From assembly GCA_025361705.1 (NCBI GenBank), contig JANYJW010000033.1, positions 1 to 64,000 of the forward strand: a stretch of 64,000 nucleotides of DNA. The letters run 5' to 3'. Position numbers and translations under genes: made by a program. The notes below the pieces were generated by a model. It made no database searches, was not told the origin of the DNA, and saw only the letters and a program-made list of their open reading frames with translations. Positions 56,546-64,000 of the stretch are shown one piece after another; position 1 is the first letter of the stretch, and the number at the start of each line of letters is the position of its first letter. This stretch comes from Gemmatimonas sp. (lineage in GTDB: Bacteria > Gemmatimonadota > Gemmatimonadetes > Gemmatimonadales > Gemmatimonadaceae).

Positions 56546-56548
56546 CTT
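56520..56548 (+). promoter_or_regulatory. Consensus sigma-70-type promoter for the FlgD-Ig-like gene
   Basis: TTGACA (56520-56525), 17-base spacer, TAGCTT (56543-56548), placed across the selB stop codon. Expected start of transcription is near 56555, giving a leader of about 70 bases with a small hairpin (CAGAC/GTCTG, 56597-56614) and a strong AAAAGGAG ribosome binding site (56615-56622) 5 bases before the ATG. The best promoter match in the window. Confidence 0.8.
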
Positions 56549-56627
56549 GATCCTCGGCCAATCACATCCACACACAAACCTAGAGGAGACACTCAACAGA
56601 CCCTGCATTGTCTGAAAAGGAGCAACA

Positions 56628-57068
56628 ATGAGGTATCGTTGGGCAGCACTCGCAGTTGTGCTGGCCCTCACCCTCACGCCACAGCTTGGGAAGGCCCAGG
56701 CAGCAACGGGAACCTCCAAGCGACCTGCAGTAACGCTCGGACAGAACTTTCCAAACCCGTTCAACCCGGAAACACGGATCCCGTTCGATATTGGTTGTTC
56801 GAACGATCCGAGCCAGCAGTTCAAGGTTTCCGTCCGCGTTTACAACCTGCTCGCGCAGTTTGTTGCGATGCCGGTGCTTCAGGGCGGAACGGGCAATGTG
56901 GCAGGGGGTCAGCCGCTGGAGAACGTATTGCTGACGTGCGGCCAGTACACGGCGTACTGGAATGGCAACTACCGCAATACGAGCAACGAAGTGGCCTCGG
57001 GCATCTACATGTATGTCATCGAGGTCGACGGTCTGCGGATCGTCAAGAAGATGCTCGTTACCAAGTAG
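56628..57068 (+). CDS. Small secreted protein with FlgD-Ig / T9SS-sorting-like domain
   Basis: 146-residue exported protein. Signal peptide (about 1-23, ending GKAQA), then one domain that begins LGQNFPNPFNPETRIPFDI and ends EVASGIYMYVIEVDGLRIVKKMLVTK (cited here as VASGIYMYVIEVDG and KKMLVTK), the pattern of FlgD-like Ig folds used as C-terminal sorting domains by type IX secretion substrates. Here the domain stands alone without cargo. Two Cys (GCSND, LTCGQ) may pair. Codon use is visibly less GC-rich than in neighbours. It has its own promoter, strong Shine-Dalgarno and canonical terminator, so high monocistronic expression is expected. Role unknown. Confidence 0.75.
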   Translation: MRYRWAALAVVLALTLTPQLGKAQAATGTSKRPAVTLGQNFPNPFNPETRIPFDIGCSNDPSQQFKVSVRVYNLLAQFVAMPVLQGGTGNVAGGQPLENVLLTCGQYTAYWNGNYRNTSNEVASGIYMYVIEVDGLRIVKKMLVTK

Positions 57069-57079
57069 ACAATCAGCAG

Positions 57080-57119
57080 CCGCCTCGGGGACCATCCACC
57101 TCCGAGGCGGTTGTTTTTT
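57080..57119 (+). terminator. Intrinsic terminator of the FlgD-Ig-like gene
   Basis: Perfect 9-bp stem CCGCCTCGG / CCGAGGCGG (57080-57088 and 57102-57110) with 13-base loop, followed by TTGTTTTTT. The most canonical rho-independent terminator in the window. Confidence 0.95.
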
Positions 57120-57189
57120 ATGCCTTCCGTTCCGTTGCCAGCGGTGCGGCCAGACTGCACCTTCACTGCGTCCCCTTCACGCGGTCCGC

Positions 57190-58008
57190 ATGTTCCACGG
57201 AAAGGTCGTCTTCATCACCGGCGCCGGCTCGGGCATCGGCAAGCATCTCGCGCTGGGCGCGGCGCGTCTTGGCGCCATCGTCTGGGTCACCGATGTCGAC
57301 GCCGAGTCGGCGCGCGCGGTGGCCCACGCATGCCGCGAGCTCGGCGGCCGCGCGCGCGATCGTGCCCTCGACGTTACTGACGCCGCGGACGTGGCGCGCG
57401 CCATCGCCGACGCCGCGGCCGCCGATGGGCGCATCGACTACTGCTTCAACAACGCGGGCATCGGATTCGCCGGCGAGTTCCGCGATTCGACACTCGAACA
57501 GTGGCGGCGCGTGCTCGACGTCAATGTCTTTGGTGTGATTCACGTGGCGCACGCGGCGTATCGCCAGATGGTGGCCCAGGGCCACGGGCATCTGGTCAAC
57601 ACGGCGTCGCTGGCCGGGCTCATTCCCACGCCGGGGCTGAGTGCCTACGGCGTTTCCAAGTGGGCGGTGGTGAGTTTCACCAACACGCTGCGCCTCGAGG
57701 GCGAGGGGTTGGGCGTGAAGGTGAGCGCCATCTGCCCCGGATTCATCGAGAGCAACATCTACGCCAACACGCTGGTGGCCGGCCTCAAGACCGACGCCAT
57801 GCGCACTATGGCACCGTTCCCGATTGTTCCCGTCGACGGACTCGTCGCGCGCGTCTTTGCCGGCGTGGCCCGCAACGAGCCGCTCATCATCTACCCGTTC
57901 TACGCGCGGGCGCTCTGGTGGCTGTGGCGGCTGGTGCCGTGGGCGCTGAAAGGCAGGGGGCTGGCGCAGATGCGGAAGATCCGGCGCGAGTTCCGTATAG
58001 TTCAGTAA
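57190..58008 (+). CDS. Short-chain dehydrogenase/reductase
   Basis: Classical SDR of 272 residues using NAD(P)H. Cofactor loop TGAGSGIG near residue 10, [11 protein letters not shown] (NNAG motif), active Ser in NTASLAGLI, and YGVSK with catalytic Tyr and Lys. Asp after the second strand (VTDVDAES) suggests NAD preference. The C-terminal 40 residues ([21 protein letters not shown]) are hydrophobic and basic, suggesting membrane association and a lipid-like substrate. ATG 57190 chosen; the frame runs further upstream into the previous gene's region without support. Confidence 0.88.
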   Translation: MFHGKVVFITGAGSGIGKHLALGAARLGAIVWVTDVDAESARAVAHACRELGGRARDRALDVTDAADVARAIADAAAADGRIDYCFNNAGIGFAGEFRDSTLEQWRRVLDVNVFGVIHVAHAAYRQMVAQGHGHLVNTASLAGLIPTPGLSAYGVSKWAVVSFTNTLRLEGEGLGVKVSAICPGFIESNIYANTLVAGLKTDAMRTMAPFPIVPVDGLVARVFAGVARNEPLIIYPFYARALWWLWRLVPWALKGRGLAQMRKIRREFRIVQ

Positions 58009-58027
58009 TGGCAGTGTCGTTGCAGGA

Positions 58028-58110
58028 CGATTCTGCAGTTCCATGCACCGTGCACCACACCGTGCCTGCGTCCGTATCCCACACCATGCCTTTGCCCGCA
58101 GGATTCCACC
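58028..58110 (+). repeat. Low-complexity GTGCACC/CCACACC-rich leader before clpB
   Basis: The 127-base gap before clpB contains recurring ACCGTGC, CCACACC and ACCATGCC words at roughly 7-base intervals. It may be a further diverged block of the heptameric family, but register is poor. No CIRCE element or heat-shock promoter is recognisable here. Confidence 0.35.
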
Positions 58111-58135
58111 CCGTGCCCTTGCACCGCAGGCCAAG

Positions 58136-60721
58136 ATGCTGAGCCCCGACCGCCTTACCGTAAGATCCGCCGACGCCCTCAACGACGCCCTCGCGTTGGC
58201 GCGCAAAGCAGGCAATCCGCTGGTCTACGACGCGCACCTGCTGGTCGCGCTACTCGATCAGGACGAGAGCATCGTGGTGCCGGTGCTGCAGAAGCTCGGC
58301 ATCAACGTGCCGGCATTGCGCGAGTCGCTGGAACGCGAGATCGCGCGCTACCCCAGGCAGAGCGGCGCCAACCCATCGTTGGCGCGCGAGCTCACGGCCG
58401 TGCTTGACCAGGCCGAACTCGACGCCAAGACGCTCGGTGATGAGTACGTCTCCACCGAGCACCTGCTGCTCGCGCTCAGCGACGCCAAGGGAACCGAAAG
58501 CAAGGCCGCGCTATCGTCGCTGGGCGCTACGCGCGCCGCGCTGCTCGAAGCCATCGAGATGGTGCGTGGTGCGCATCGCGTCACCGACCAGACGCCCGAG
58601 AACCAGTATCAGGCGCTGCAGAAGTTCACCGTCGATCTCACCGAGCGGGCGCGCAAGGGCAAGCTGGACCCGGTGATCGGGCGCGATGAGGAAATCCGAC
58701 GCGTGATGCAGGTGTTGTCGCGCCGCACCAAGAACAACCCGGTGCTCATCGGGGAGCCGGGCGTGGGCAAGACGGCCATCGCCGAGGGACTGGCGCAGCG
58801 CATTGTCAACGGCGATGTGCCCGAGTCGCTGAAGAACAAGCGGCTCGTCGCGCTCGACATGGGCGCGCTCATCGCCGGCGCCAAGTTCCGCGGCGAGTTC
58901 GAGGAACGGCTCAAGGCGGTGCTCAAGGAGATCACCTCGAGCGAGGGGCAGTTTGTCGTCTTCATCGACGAGATGCACACCATCGTCGGCGCGGGCAAGG
59001 CCGAGGGGTCGATGGACGCCGGCAACATGCTCAAGCCGTTGCTCGCGCGCGGTGAACTGCGCGTGGTGGGCGCCACGACGCTCGACGAATACCGCAAGCA
59101 CGTTGAGAAGGACCCGGCGCTCGAGCGTCGATTCCAGCCGGTGTACGTGGGTGAGCCGACGGTGGAGAGCAGCATCGCCATCCTGCGCGGGCTCAAGGAG
59201 CGCTACGAGAGCCACCACGGCGTGCGCATCACCGACGGCGCCATCGTGGCCGCCGCCACGCTGAGCCACCGCTACATCGGCGACCGCTTCCTGCCCGACA
59301 AGGCCATCGACCTCGTGGACGAGGCGGCGTCGCGCCTGCGCATCGAGATCGATTCGCTGCCGCAGGAAATCGACGAGGTGGAGCGCCGCATCGTGCAGCG
59401 CGAAATCGAGCGGCAGGCGATGGCCAAGGAAAAGGACAAGGCGTCGGTGGAGCGGCGCAAGGCGCTCGAGAAGGAACTGGCCGAGCAGCGCGAGCAGAGC
59501 GTCTCGATGAAGGCGCAGTGGCAGCTCGAAAAGGACGCGCTGGGCGGTGTGGGCAGGCTCAAGCAGCAGATCGAGGAGGCGCGGGGCGAAGCCGACCGCG
59601 TGACGCGCGCCGGCGACCTGGGCACGGCCGCCGAAATCACGTACGGGCGCATCCCGCAGCTCGAGCGCAACCTCAGGGAAATCGAGGAGCGCATCACGGC
59701 GCAGCGGCACGCCGGTGCGCGCTTCCTCAAGGAGGAAGTGACCGCCGAGGACATCGCAGAGATCGTCGCCAAGTGGACGGGGATTCCGGTTACGCGGATG
59801 ATGGAGAGCGAAAAGGAACGTCTCACCACGCTCGACCAGGAGCTCTCGCGTCGCGTCGTGGGTCAGGTGGAGGCGGCGCGCGCGGTGGCCGACGCGGTGC
59901 GCCGGTCGCGCGCCGGGCTGCAGGATCCCAACCGGCCCATCGGGTCGTTCATCTTCCTCGGCCCGACGGGCGTGGGGAAGACGGAGACGGCGCGCGCGCT
60001 GGCCGAGTTCCTGTTTGACGACGAGACGGCGATGGTGCGCATCGACATGTCGGAGTACATGGAGAAGCACGCCGTGGCGCGGCTCATCGGCGCGCCGCCG
60101 GGCTATGTGGGCTACGAGGAAGGCGGGCAGCTCACCGAGGCCGTGCGCCGCCGTCCGTATGCCGTCATCCTGTTCGACGAGATCGAAAAGGCGCACGCGG
60201 ACGTGTTCAACATCCTCCTGCAGATTCTCGACGACGGGCGGCTCACCGATGCGCAGGGACGCACGGTGGACTTCCGCAATGCCGTCATCATCATGACGTC
60301 GAACATCGGGTCGCAGTGGATGCTCGAGCAGGGCACGGCGGACTGGGCGCTGGTGGAGACCAAGGTGACGGAGGCGCTGCGCGGGCATTTCAAGCCCGAG
60401 TTCCTCAACCGCGTGGACGACATCATCGTCTTCCGGCCGCTGGGGCTTGGCGAGATCACGCACATCGTGGACCTGCAGCTCGCGCGCTTCGACAAGTTGC
60501 TGGCCGACAAGAAGCTCACGCTCGATGTGACGCCGGCGGCGCGCGCGCTGCTGGCGCACGAGGGATACGACCCCGCGTTCGGCGCGCGCCCGCTCAAGCG
60601 CGCCATGCAGCGCATGCTGCAGAACCCGCTGGCCATGGCGCTGCTGCAGGGGGAGTACGCCGAGGGCGACACCGTGCGCGTGGATGTGGCGGATCACGGG
60701 CTGCGGTTCGAGAAGGTGTGA
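58136..60721 (+). CDS. clpB: ATP-dependent chaperone ClpB
   Basis: Hexameric disaggregase (861 aa, the family's usual length) that works with DnaK. N-domain with two Clp repeats (about 1-145), NBD1 with Walker A GEPGVGKT (about 205) and [10 protein letters not shown], coiled-coil middle domain (about 400-525), NBD2 with Walker A GPTGVGKT (about 609), pore loop GYVGYEEGG and sensor TSNIGS. The N-terminal [13 protein letters not shown] differs from the common MDxxKFTxK start but is in family range. ATG 58136 chosen; a 31-codon longer frame is made of the low-complexity leader. Confidence 0.96.
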   Translation: MLSPDRLTVRSADALNDALALARKAGNPLVYDAHLLVALLDQDESIVVPVLQKLGINVPALRESLEREIARYPRQSGANPSLARELTAVLDQAELDAKTLGDEYVSTEHLLLALSDAKGTESKAALSSLGATRAALLEAIEMVRGAHRVTDQTPENQYQALQKFTVDLTERARKGKLDPVIGRDEEIRRVMQVLSRRTKNNPVLIGEPGVGKTAIAEGLAQRIVNGDVPESLKNKRLVALDMGALIAGAKFRGEFEERLKAVLKEITSSEGQFVVFIDEMHTIVGAGKAEGSMDAGNMLKPLLARGELRVVGATTLDEYRKHVEKDPALERRFQPVYVGEPTVESSIAILRGLKERYESHHGVRITDGAIVAAATLSHRYIGDRFLPDKAIDLVDEAASRLRIEIDSLPQEIDEVERRIVQREIERQAMAKEKDKASVERRKALEKELAEQREQSVSMKAQWQLEKDALGGVGRLKQQIEEARGEADRVTRAGDLGTAAEITYGRIPQLERNLREIEERITAQRHAGARFLKEEVTAEDIAEIVAKWTGIPVTRMMESEKERLTTLDQELSRRVVGQVEAARAVADAVRRSRAGLQDPNRPIGSFIFLGPTGVGKTETARALAEFLFDDETAMVRIDMSEYMEKHAVARLIGAPPGYVGYEEGGQLTEAVRRRPYAVILFDEIEKAHADVFNILLQILDDGRLTDAQGRTVDFRNAVIIMTSNIGSQWMLEQGTADWALVETKVTEALRGHFKPEFLNRVDDIIVFRPLGLGEITHIVDLQLARFDKLLADKKLTLDVTPAARALLAHEGYDPAFGARPLKRAMQRMLQNPLAMALLQGEYAEGDTVRVDVADHGLRFEKV

Positions 60722-60737
60722 TGCGCAGGGCCCGCTG

Positions 60738-61739
60738 ATGCCGCTGGCCGCCGTGTGGCAGGAGGCGCTGCTGCGGCGCGGTGCGTCGCTGGCGACGCTC
60801 GCGAGTCTGCTCGCCTGCGGCGGCGGATCGTCGGCGCCTGCCGCGCCCGCTCCGCCAAACGCGCTTGGCGTCGCGGGCGACGTGCGGACCGATGCGAACG
60901 CGTGGGTGGAGTACACGCTCGGCAACGCGCCGCTGATCATTGCGGCGCCGCATGGCGGCGCACTGACGCCAGCGTCGATTCCCGATCGCCGCTGTGCGGC
61001 GTGCCTGACGGACACCGATACCAACACCGAGGACCTGGCACGCCGCGTGGCCACCCTGTTCTACTCGCGCACCGGCAAGCGCGTGCACTTGGTGATCAAC
61101 CGCTTGCAGCGCGCCAAGCTGGACCCCAATCGCGAGGTCATCGAGGCGACCGACGGCAACACGGCGATGGTGCCGACCTGGCAGGCGTACCACACGTTCA
61201 TCGACTCGGCGCGCGGGCGCATCACGACGAGTCCTGGGCGCGGGCTACTGCTCGATCTGCACGGGCACGGCCATGCCATCCTGCGTCTCGAGCTTGGCTA
61301 CACGATTGCCGCGTCAGACCTGCGCCTCAGCGACGCGGCGCTCACGACCAGCGGGGCCGTGGCCCGGTCGAGCATCGCGCGGCTCGCGGTGCTCGACGTG
61401 GCCCGCTCGGCGCCCGTCGCCCTGCTGCGTGGCCCGACGAGCCTCGGCGCCTTGTTCGTGGCGAACGGGTTTCCCGCCGTGCCGTCGCCCAGTGACCCAG
61501 CGCCCGCGGCGGCGGACCTGTACTTCGATGGCGGCTATACCACCGACCGGCATGGTTCCGCCGCGGGGGGAACCGTCGATGCCGTGCAGATCGAGGCCCA
61601 TCGCGTCGGCGCACGCGATACCTCGGAGAACCTCGACCGCTACGCGGCGGCCATCGTGACGTCGGCGCTGGAGTACTTGCGGGTGCACTACGGGTGGACG
61701 CCGACCGGCACGGCGGCTGCGGCCGTGTTCGCGCCGTAG
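60738..61739 (+). CDS. N-formylglutamate-amidohydrolase-like lipoprotein
   Basis: 333-residue predicted lipoprotein (lipobox LLAC, Cys27). The body has the zinc amidohydrolase/carboxypeptidase-like pattern: LIIAAPHGGALTP, DTNTEDLARRVATLF, VHLVINRLQRAKLDPNRE and LLLDLHGHGHAILRLE, with His and Glu ligands in PHGG, TNTED and DLHGHGH. Such proteins hydrolyse N-formylglutamate or other N-acyl amides; a cell-surface location points to an external peptide or amide substrate. ATG 60738 lies 16 bases after the clpB stop. Confidence 0.75.
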   Translation: MPLAAVWQEALLRRGASLATLASLLACGGGSSAPAAPAPPNALGVAGDVRTDANAWVEYTLGNAPLIIAAPHGGALTPASIPDRRCAACLTDTDTNTEDLARRVATLFYSRTGKRVHLVINRLQRAKLDPNREVIEATDGNTAMVPTWQAYHTFIDSARGRITTSPGRGLLLDLHGHGHAILRLELGYTIAASDLRLSDAALTTSGAVARSSIARLAVLDVARSAPVALLRGPTSLGALFVANGFPAVPSPSDPAPAAADLYFDGGYTTDRHGSAAGGTVDAVQIEAHRVGARDTSENLDRYAAAIVTSALEYLRVHYGWTPTGTAAAAVFAP

Positions 61740-61748
61740 ATTCCGCCC

Positions 61749-62261
61749 ATGCCACGTGCGCCCGGACCTGTGACGTTCGCCTCGCGCGACGACGAAGACG
61801 ACTACTGGATGGGGCTCGCGATCGACGAGGCCAAGCGCGCCGCGGCCGCCGGCGAAGTTCCGGTTGGCGCGATGCTGCTTGTGTCGGGCGCGCCGGTGGC
61901 GAAGGCGCACAACACCATGGTGGCGAGCAAGGACGCCACGCAGCACGCCGAGATGCGCGCGCTCAAGGCCGGCGCGTATGCCGCTGGGGACACGCGCCTG
62001 GCGCAGGCCACGCTGTACGTGACACTCGAGCCCTGCGCGATGTGCGCTGGCGCCATCGTGCTCTCGCGCGTGGGGCGCGTGGTGTTTGGCGCGTGGGACG
62101 ACAAGGCGGGCATGGCGGGTTCGGTGCACGACCTGCTGCGGAACCCGCGGCTCAACCATCGGCCCGAGGTGCGAGGCGGGGTGCGCGAGAAGGAGTGCGC
62201 GATGTTGTTGAGCGGGTTCTTTGCCGGGCGAAGGGGAGGAGAGACATCAGATGGCAGATGA
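61749..62261 (+). CDS. tadA: tRNA-adenosine(34) deaminase
   Basis: Converts A34 to inosine in tRNA-Arg(ACG). 170 aa: zinc/proton-shuttle motif HAEM (about residue 65) and PCAMCAGAI, with the substrate-contacting SRVGRVVFGAWDDKAG segment and HRPEVRGGV of tRNA-type deaminases. The N-terminus is a little longer than usual (about 18 residues before the first helix). The last residues (GGETSDGR) and the stop codon itself are provided by heptameric repeat sequence. Confidence 0.94.
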   Translation: MPRAPGPVTFASRDDEDDYWMGLAIDEAKRAAAAGEVPVGAMLLVSGAPVAKAHNTMVASKDATQHAEMRALKAGAYAAGDTRLAQATLYVTLEPCAMCAGAIVLSRVGRVVFGAWDDKAGMAGSVHDLLRNPRLNHRPEVRGGVREKECAMLLSGFFAGRRGGETSDGR

Positions 62262-62327
62262 CGGCACGAGAGCCCGGAGGACTGCTCCCCCGGGCTCTCT
62301 GCCACCTGCCATCGGCCCTCTGACGTC
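62246..62327. terminator. Bidirectional terminator built from heptameric repeats
   Basis: Core stem GAGAGCCCGG / CCGGGCTCTC (62268-62277 and 62290-62299), perfect 10 bp, between the convergent tadA and namZ ends. It is extended by repeat arms in opposite orientation: the left arm carries GATGGCAG, the right arm CTGCCATC, the latter continuing as CTCTGCC/ACCTGCC/ATCGGCC/CTCTGAC/GTCTATT. The arms overlap both stop codons. Confidence 0.8.
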
Positions 62328-63547
62328 TATTTGTATATCCAGTACTTCCTTGCCTCACCCTCCCACGCCTTCGACTCCGCAGCGAGAATCGGCAGCAGCG
62401 CCTCGATGCCGCCGTCCTTCTCCACGGCCTCGCGCATGCGGGCACTGCCCGACAGCCGGTCGATGGAGCTCCTGCGCCACTCCCACTTGTCCTTGTGGCG
62501 CTCGTAGATGGCGCGCAGCATGTAGGCGCCGACGTCCACTGGCACGACCGCATCGCGGTTGGTGACCTTCACGTGAATCATCGGGATTGTCTGCCCGCCG
62601 AACTCATAGCCGGGTTCCACCGGTCGCAGAATTGAATCGAAGCGCACGCCAGGAATCTTCTTGGCGTTCAGCGCGGCCGCGATGGCGCCCGCGTCGGTGA
62701 GCCAGCTGGCCCCGGCTTGGGCGAACGGGTCGTCGGTGCCGCGTCCTTCGCTCACATTGACGCCCTCAAAGAAGACCGTGCCGGTATAGAGCACGTTGGC
62801 GTCGTTGTTGCGCAGGTTGGGCGACGGGTTGACCCAGGGCAGCCCGGTGTCTTCGTAGTACATCGACCGCGTGTACCCTTGCATGGGCACGACCTTGACG
62901 TCGGCCTTGAACTTGCCGCTCCCCACGAGGTACAGCGCGAGTTCGCCCGGCGTAAAGCCGTAGCGCAGCGACACGGGGTACAGCCCGACGAGCGACTTGA
63001 AGGCGGTGTCAAGGATGCCGCCGTCCACCTTGTCGGCGCGAATCGGGTTGGGGCGGTCGAGAATGATCACCGGCACGCCGGCCTTGCCTGCCGCTTCGAC
63101 CGCCTGCGCCATGGTCCACTGGTAGGTATAAACGCGTGCGCCGACGTCCTGGATGTCGTAGAGCAGCACGTCGATGGTCTTGAGCTGCTCGGGCGAGGGC
63201 ACGCGCTGGTCGCCGTAGAGCGAGTAGATGGGCACGCCCGTGGCCGAGTCGACGCTCGATGAGATCTTCTCGCCGGCCTTGGCGACGCCGCGAATGCCGT
63301 GTTCGGGCCCGAAGAGCGCCGCGAGCGTGACGCCCTTGGCCTTGAATAGCGCGTCGATGGTACTGGTGCCGTCGGGCAGTCGCCCGCTGTGGTTGGTGAG
63401 CAGGCCCACACGCTTGCCCTGCACGAGGTGCAGGGAGTCACGCAGGAGCACCTCGAGGCCGGAGCGGACACGGGCCTGGGCGAGGGCGGGGGATCCGCAG
63501 GCAGCGAGGGCCGCGGCGGCCAGCAGAAGTCGATGGCGGAGCGTCAT
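62327..63547 (-). CDS. namZ: Exo-beta-N-acetylmuramidase NamZ (DUF1343)
   Basis: 406-residue exported hydrolase of the DUF1343 family, whose characterised member NamZ removes MurNAc from the non-reducing end of peptidoglycan fragments. Motifs: RVGLLTNHSGRLPDG, ALFGPEHGIRGVA, DVLLYDIQDVGARVYTY, IILDRPNPI and FEGVNVSEGRGTDDPF. The N-terminus carries LAAC (Cys17) and, a little later, ALAQ, so it is either a lipoprotein or cut after ALAQ. ATG 63547 preferred to an upstream ATG (63583), giving a proper signal peptide. Suggests cell-wall recycling or scavenging. Confidence 0.9.
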   Translation of the reverse strand: MTLRHRLLLAAAALAACGSPALAQARVRSGLEVLLRDSLHLVQGKRVGLLTNHSGRLPDGTSTIDALFKAKGVTLAALFGPEHGIRGVAKAGEKISSSVDSATGVPIYSLYGDQRVPSPEQLKTIDVLLYDIQDVGARVYTYQWTMAQAVEAAGKAGVPVIILDRPNPIRADKVDGGILDTAFKSLVGLYPVSLRYGFTPGELALYLVGSGKFKADVKVVPMQGYTRSMYYEDTGLPWVNPSPNLRNNDANVLYTGTVFFEGVNVSEGRGTDDPFAQAGASWLTDAGAIAAALNAKKIPGVRFDSILRPVEPGYEFGGQTIPMIHVKVTNRDAVVPVDVGAYMLRAIYERHKDKWEWRRSSIDRLSGSARMREAVEKDGGIEALLPILAAESKAWEGEARKYWIYK

Positions 63548-63586
63548 GCTGAAAGGTGGCACTGCTGGGGGGCGGGTGTCCATTGA

Positions 63587-63656
63587 GATGGCAGACTTCT
63601 GATGGCAGACTTCTGATGGCAGACTTCAGATGGCAGACGGCCGAGGGCAGACGGCG
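63587..63656 (-). repeat. Tandem 14-bp (double-heptad) repeat upstream of namZ
   Basis: Five contiguous 14-base units on the plus strand: GATGGCAGACTTCT twice, GATGGCAGACTTCA, GATGGCAGACGGCC, GAGGGCAGACGGCG. On the minus strand this resolves to heptads GTCTGCC alternating with ATCAGAA. The most regular tandem block in the window, lying between namZ and the tRNA-Ser promoter. Confidence 0.9.
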
Positions 63657-63692
63657 CGCAGCACGGGTGGTGCTGATCTACGGTGGCAACAG

Positions 63693-63721
63693 TTGACCCT
63701 GATCACGCACCGGGATAATTT
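63693..63721 (+). promoter_or_regulatory. Promoter of tRNA-Ser(CGA)
   Basis: TTGACC (63693-63698) with TAATTT 17 bases downstream (63716-63721), or the better hexamer GATAAT (63714-63719) with 15-base spacing. Transcription would begin about 5-10 bases before the mature tRNA 5' end at 63735. Confidence 0.6.
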
Positions 63722-63734
63722 CAGGATTCTGCTT

Positions 63735-63821
63735 GGACAGGTGGCCGAGTGGTTGAAGGCACCGGTCTCGAAAACCGGCGTACCGGCAACGGTACCGTGA
63801 GTTCGAATCTCACCCTGTCCG
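63735..63821 (+). tRNA. tRNA-Ser (anticodon CGA)
   Basis: Type II tRNA, 87 bases. Acceptor GGACAGG pairs with CCTGTCC; D-arm GGCCGAGTGG; anticodon arm CCGGT-CTCGAAA-ACCGG gives anticodon CGA (reads UCG); long variable arm GTACCGGCAACGGTACC; T-arm with GTTCGAATC. Discriminator G is as expected for serine. CCA is not encoded. Confidence 0.97.
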
Positions 63822-63833
63822 CTCGATCAGGAC

Positions 63834-63870
63834 GCGCAACGCGTCGGTGCCCGCACCGGCGCGTTGTCGC
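63834..63870 (+). terminator. Hairpin after tRNA-Ser(CGA)
   Basis: GCGCAACGCG pairs with CGCGTTGTCGC (one bulged T) around an inner stem GGTG/CACC. No T-tract. Could terminate the first tRNA transcript or be a processing structure between the two tRNA genes. Confidence 0.45.
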
Positions 63871-63898
63871 AGGTAGTCGCGCAACGGCGCTGTCATCG

Positions 63899-63930
63899 AC
63901 CGTCTACCGTCTACCGTCTGCAGTCTGCGG
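63899..63930 (+). repeat. Heptameric repeat between the two tRNA-Ser genes
   Basis: ACCGTCT repeated three times without mismatch (63899-63919), then GCAGTCT and GCGG; in the common register these are GTCTACC/GTCTACC/GTCTGCA/GTCTGCG. Ends 4 bases before the second tRNA. Confidence 0.85.
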
Positions 63931-63933
63931 CAA

Positions 63934-64000
63934 GGACAGATGGCCGAGTGGTTTAAGGCGCACGCCTGGAAAGTGTGTGTACGTCAAAAGCGTACCGTGG
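63934..64000 (+). tRNA. tRNA-Ser (anticodon GGA), 3' end cut by window edge
   Basis: Starts GGACAGA, D-arm GGCCGAGTGG, anticodon arm CACGC-CTGGAAA-GTGTG giving anticodon GGA (reads UCC/UCU), and a long variable arm GTACGTCAAAAGCGTACC. The T-arm and 3' acceptor half lie beyond base 64000. Confidence 0.95.

Noticed and set aside
58009-58135. CIRCE or sigma-32-type control region upstream of clpB
   Set aside because: No TTAGCACTC-type inverted repeat and no convincing heat-shock -35/-10; the region is low-complexity GTGCACC-like sequence.

Overview
The window is high-GC, densely packed, Gram-negative-type bacterial chromosome: TonB-dependent receptor, outer-membrane barrels, lipoproteins, and neighbours that commonly overlap by 1-4 bases (ATGA, GTGA, TGATG junctions). 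The gene mix (complete mannose-type PTS with HprK, ALDH16-type double aldehyde dehydrogenase, many signal peptides ending in A-x-A-Q, GTG starts) fits Gemmatimonadota best. That placement is inference; no rRNA is present. I see no transposase, integrase, phage gene, CRISPR array or origin. No gene-free stretch exceeds 300 bases; the longest (48633-48898) is a cobalamin riboswitch with its expression platform.

Layout. 1-15158, plus strand: end of a membrane pyrophosphatase; hybrid histidine kinase; PQQ-type sugar dehydrogenase; asnS-deoC-ALDH16; tesB; PEGA protein; two tandem paralogous 7-TM histidine kinases. mazG (minus) meets them tail to tail. 16042-22299 is a tightly coupled operon alr-deoB-cdd-lipoprotein-barrel-REC/kinase. 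miaB, comEC, fbp and a methylmalonyl-CoA mutase large subunit follow. 28637-45662 is an almost unbroken same-strand run: zinc-ribbon proteins, argS, PfkB kinase, purM, barrel protein, ribD-ribE-ribBA-ribH-nusB, glycosyltransferase, HPF-like protein, hprK, PTS IIA-IIB-IIC-IID, HPr and EI, closed by a clear terminator at 45678. metK, a DUF151 nuclease and an unknown membrane protein precede a B12-riboswitch-controlled uptake set btuF-btuC-btuD-btuB. The end carries recO-selB, a self-contained secreted FlgD-Ig-like gene with its own promoter and terminator, an SDR, clpB, an N-formylglutamate-amidohydrolase-like lipoprotein, tadA, namZ (minus) and two tRNA-Ser genes, the last cut by the window edge.

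How genes work together. cdd, deoB, deoC and ALDH16 together cover most of deoxynucleoside salvage to acetate and glyceraldehyde-3-phosphate. The B12 uptake operon can feed the B12-dependent mutase. The rib genes cover riboflavin synthesis except GTP-independent steps outside the window. HprK, HPr, EI and the IIA-D proteins form a complete phosphorelay with all phosphorylation residues present.

The most unusual signal is not a gene. At least fifteen places carry a degenerate repeat with 7-base periodicity (best units RTCTGCC, RTCTCCC, RTACGCC). It lies between genes, in a convergent terminator, beside tRNA genes, and in frame inside protein genes (mazG, ALDH16 linker, selB, the ends of ribE and tadA). 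A separate 9-bp minisatellite builds an Arg-rich extension onto the BtuF signal peptide directly after the riboswitch.
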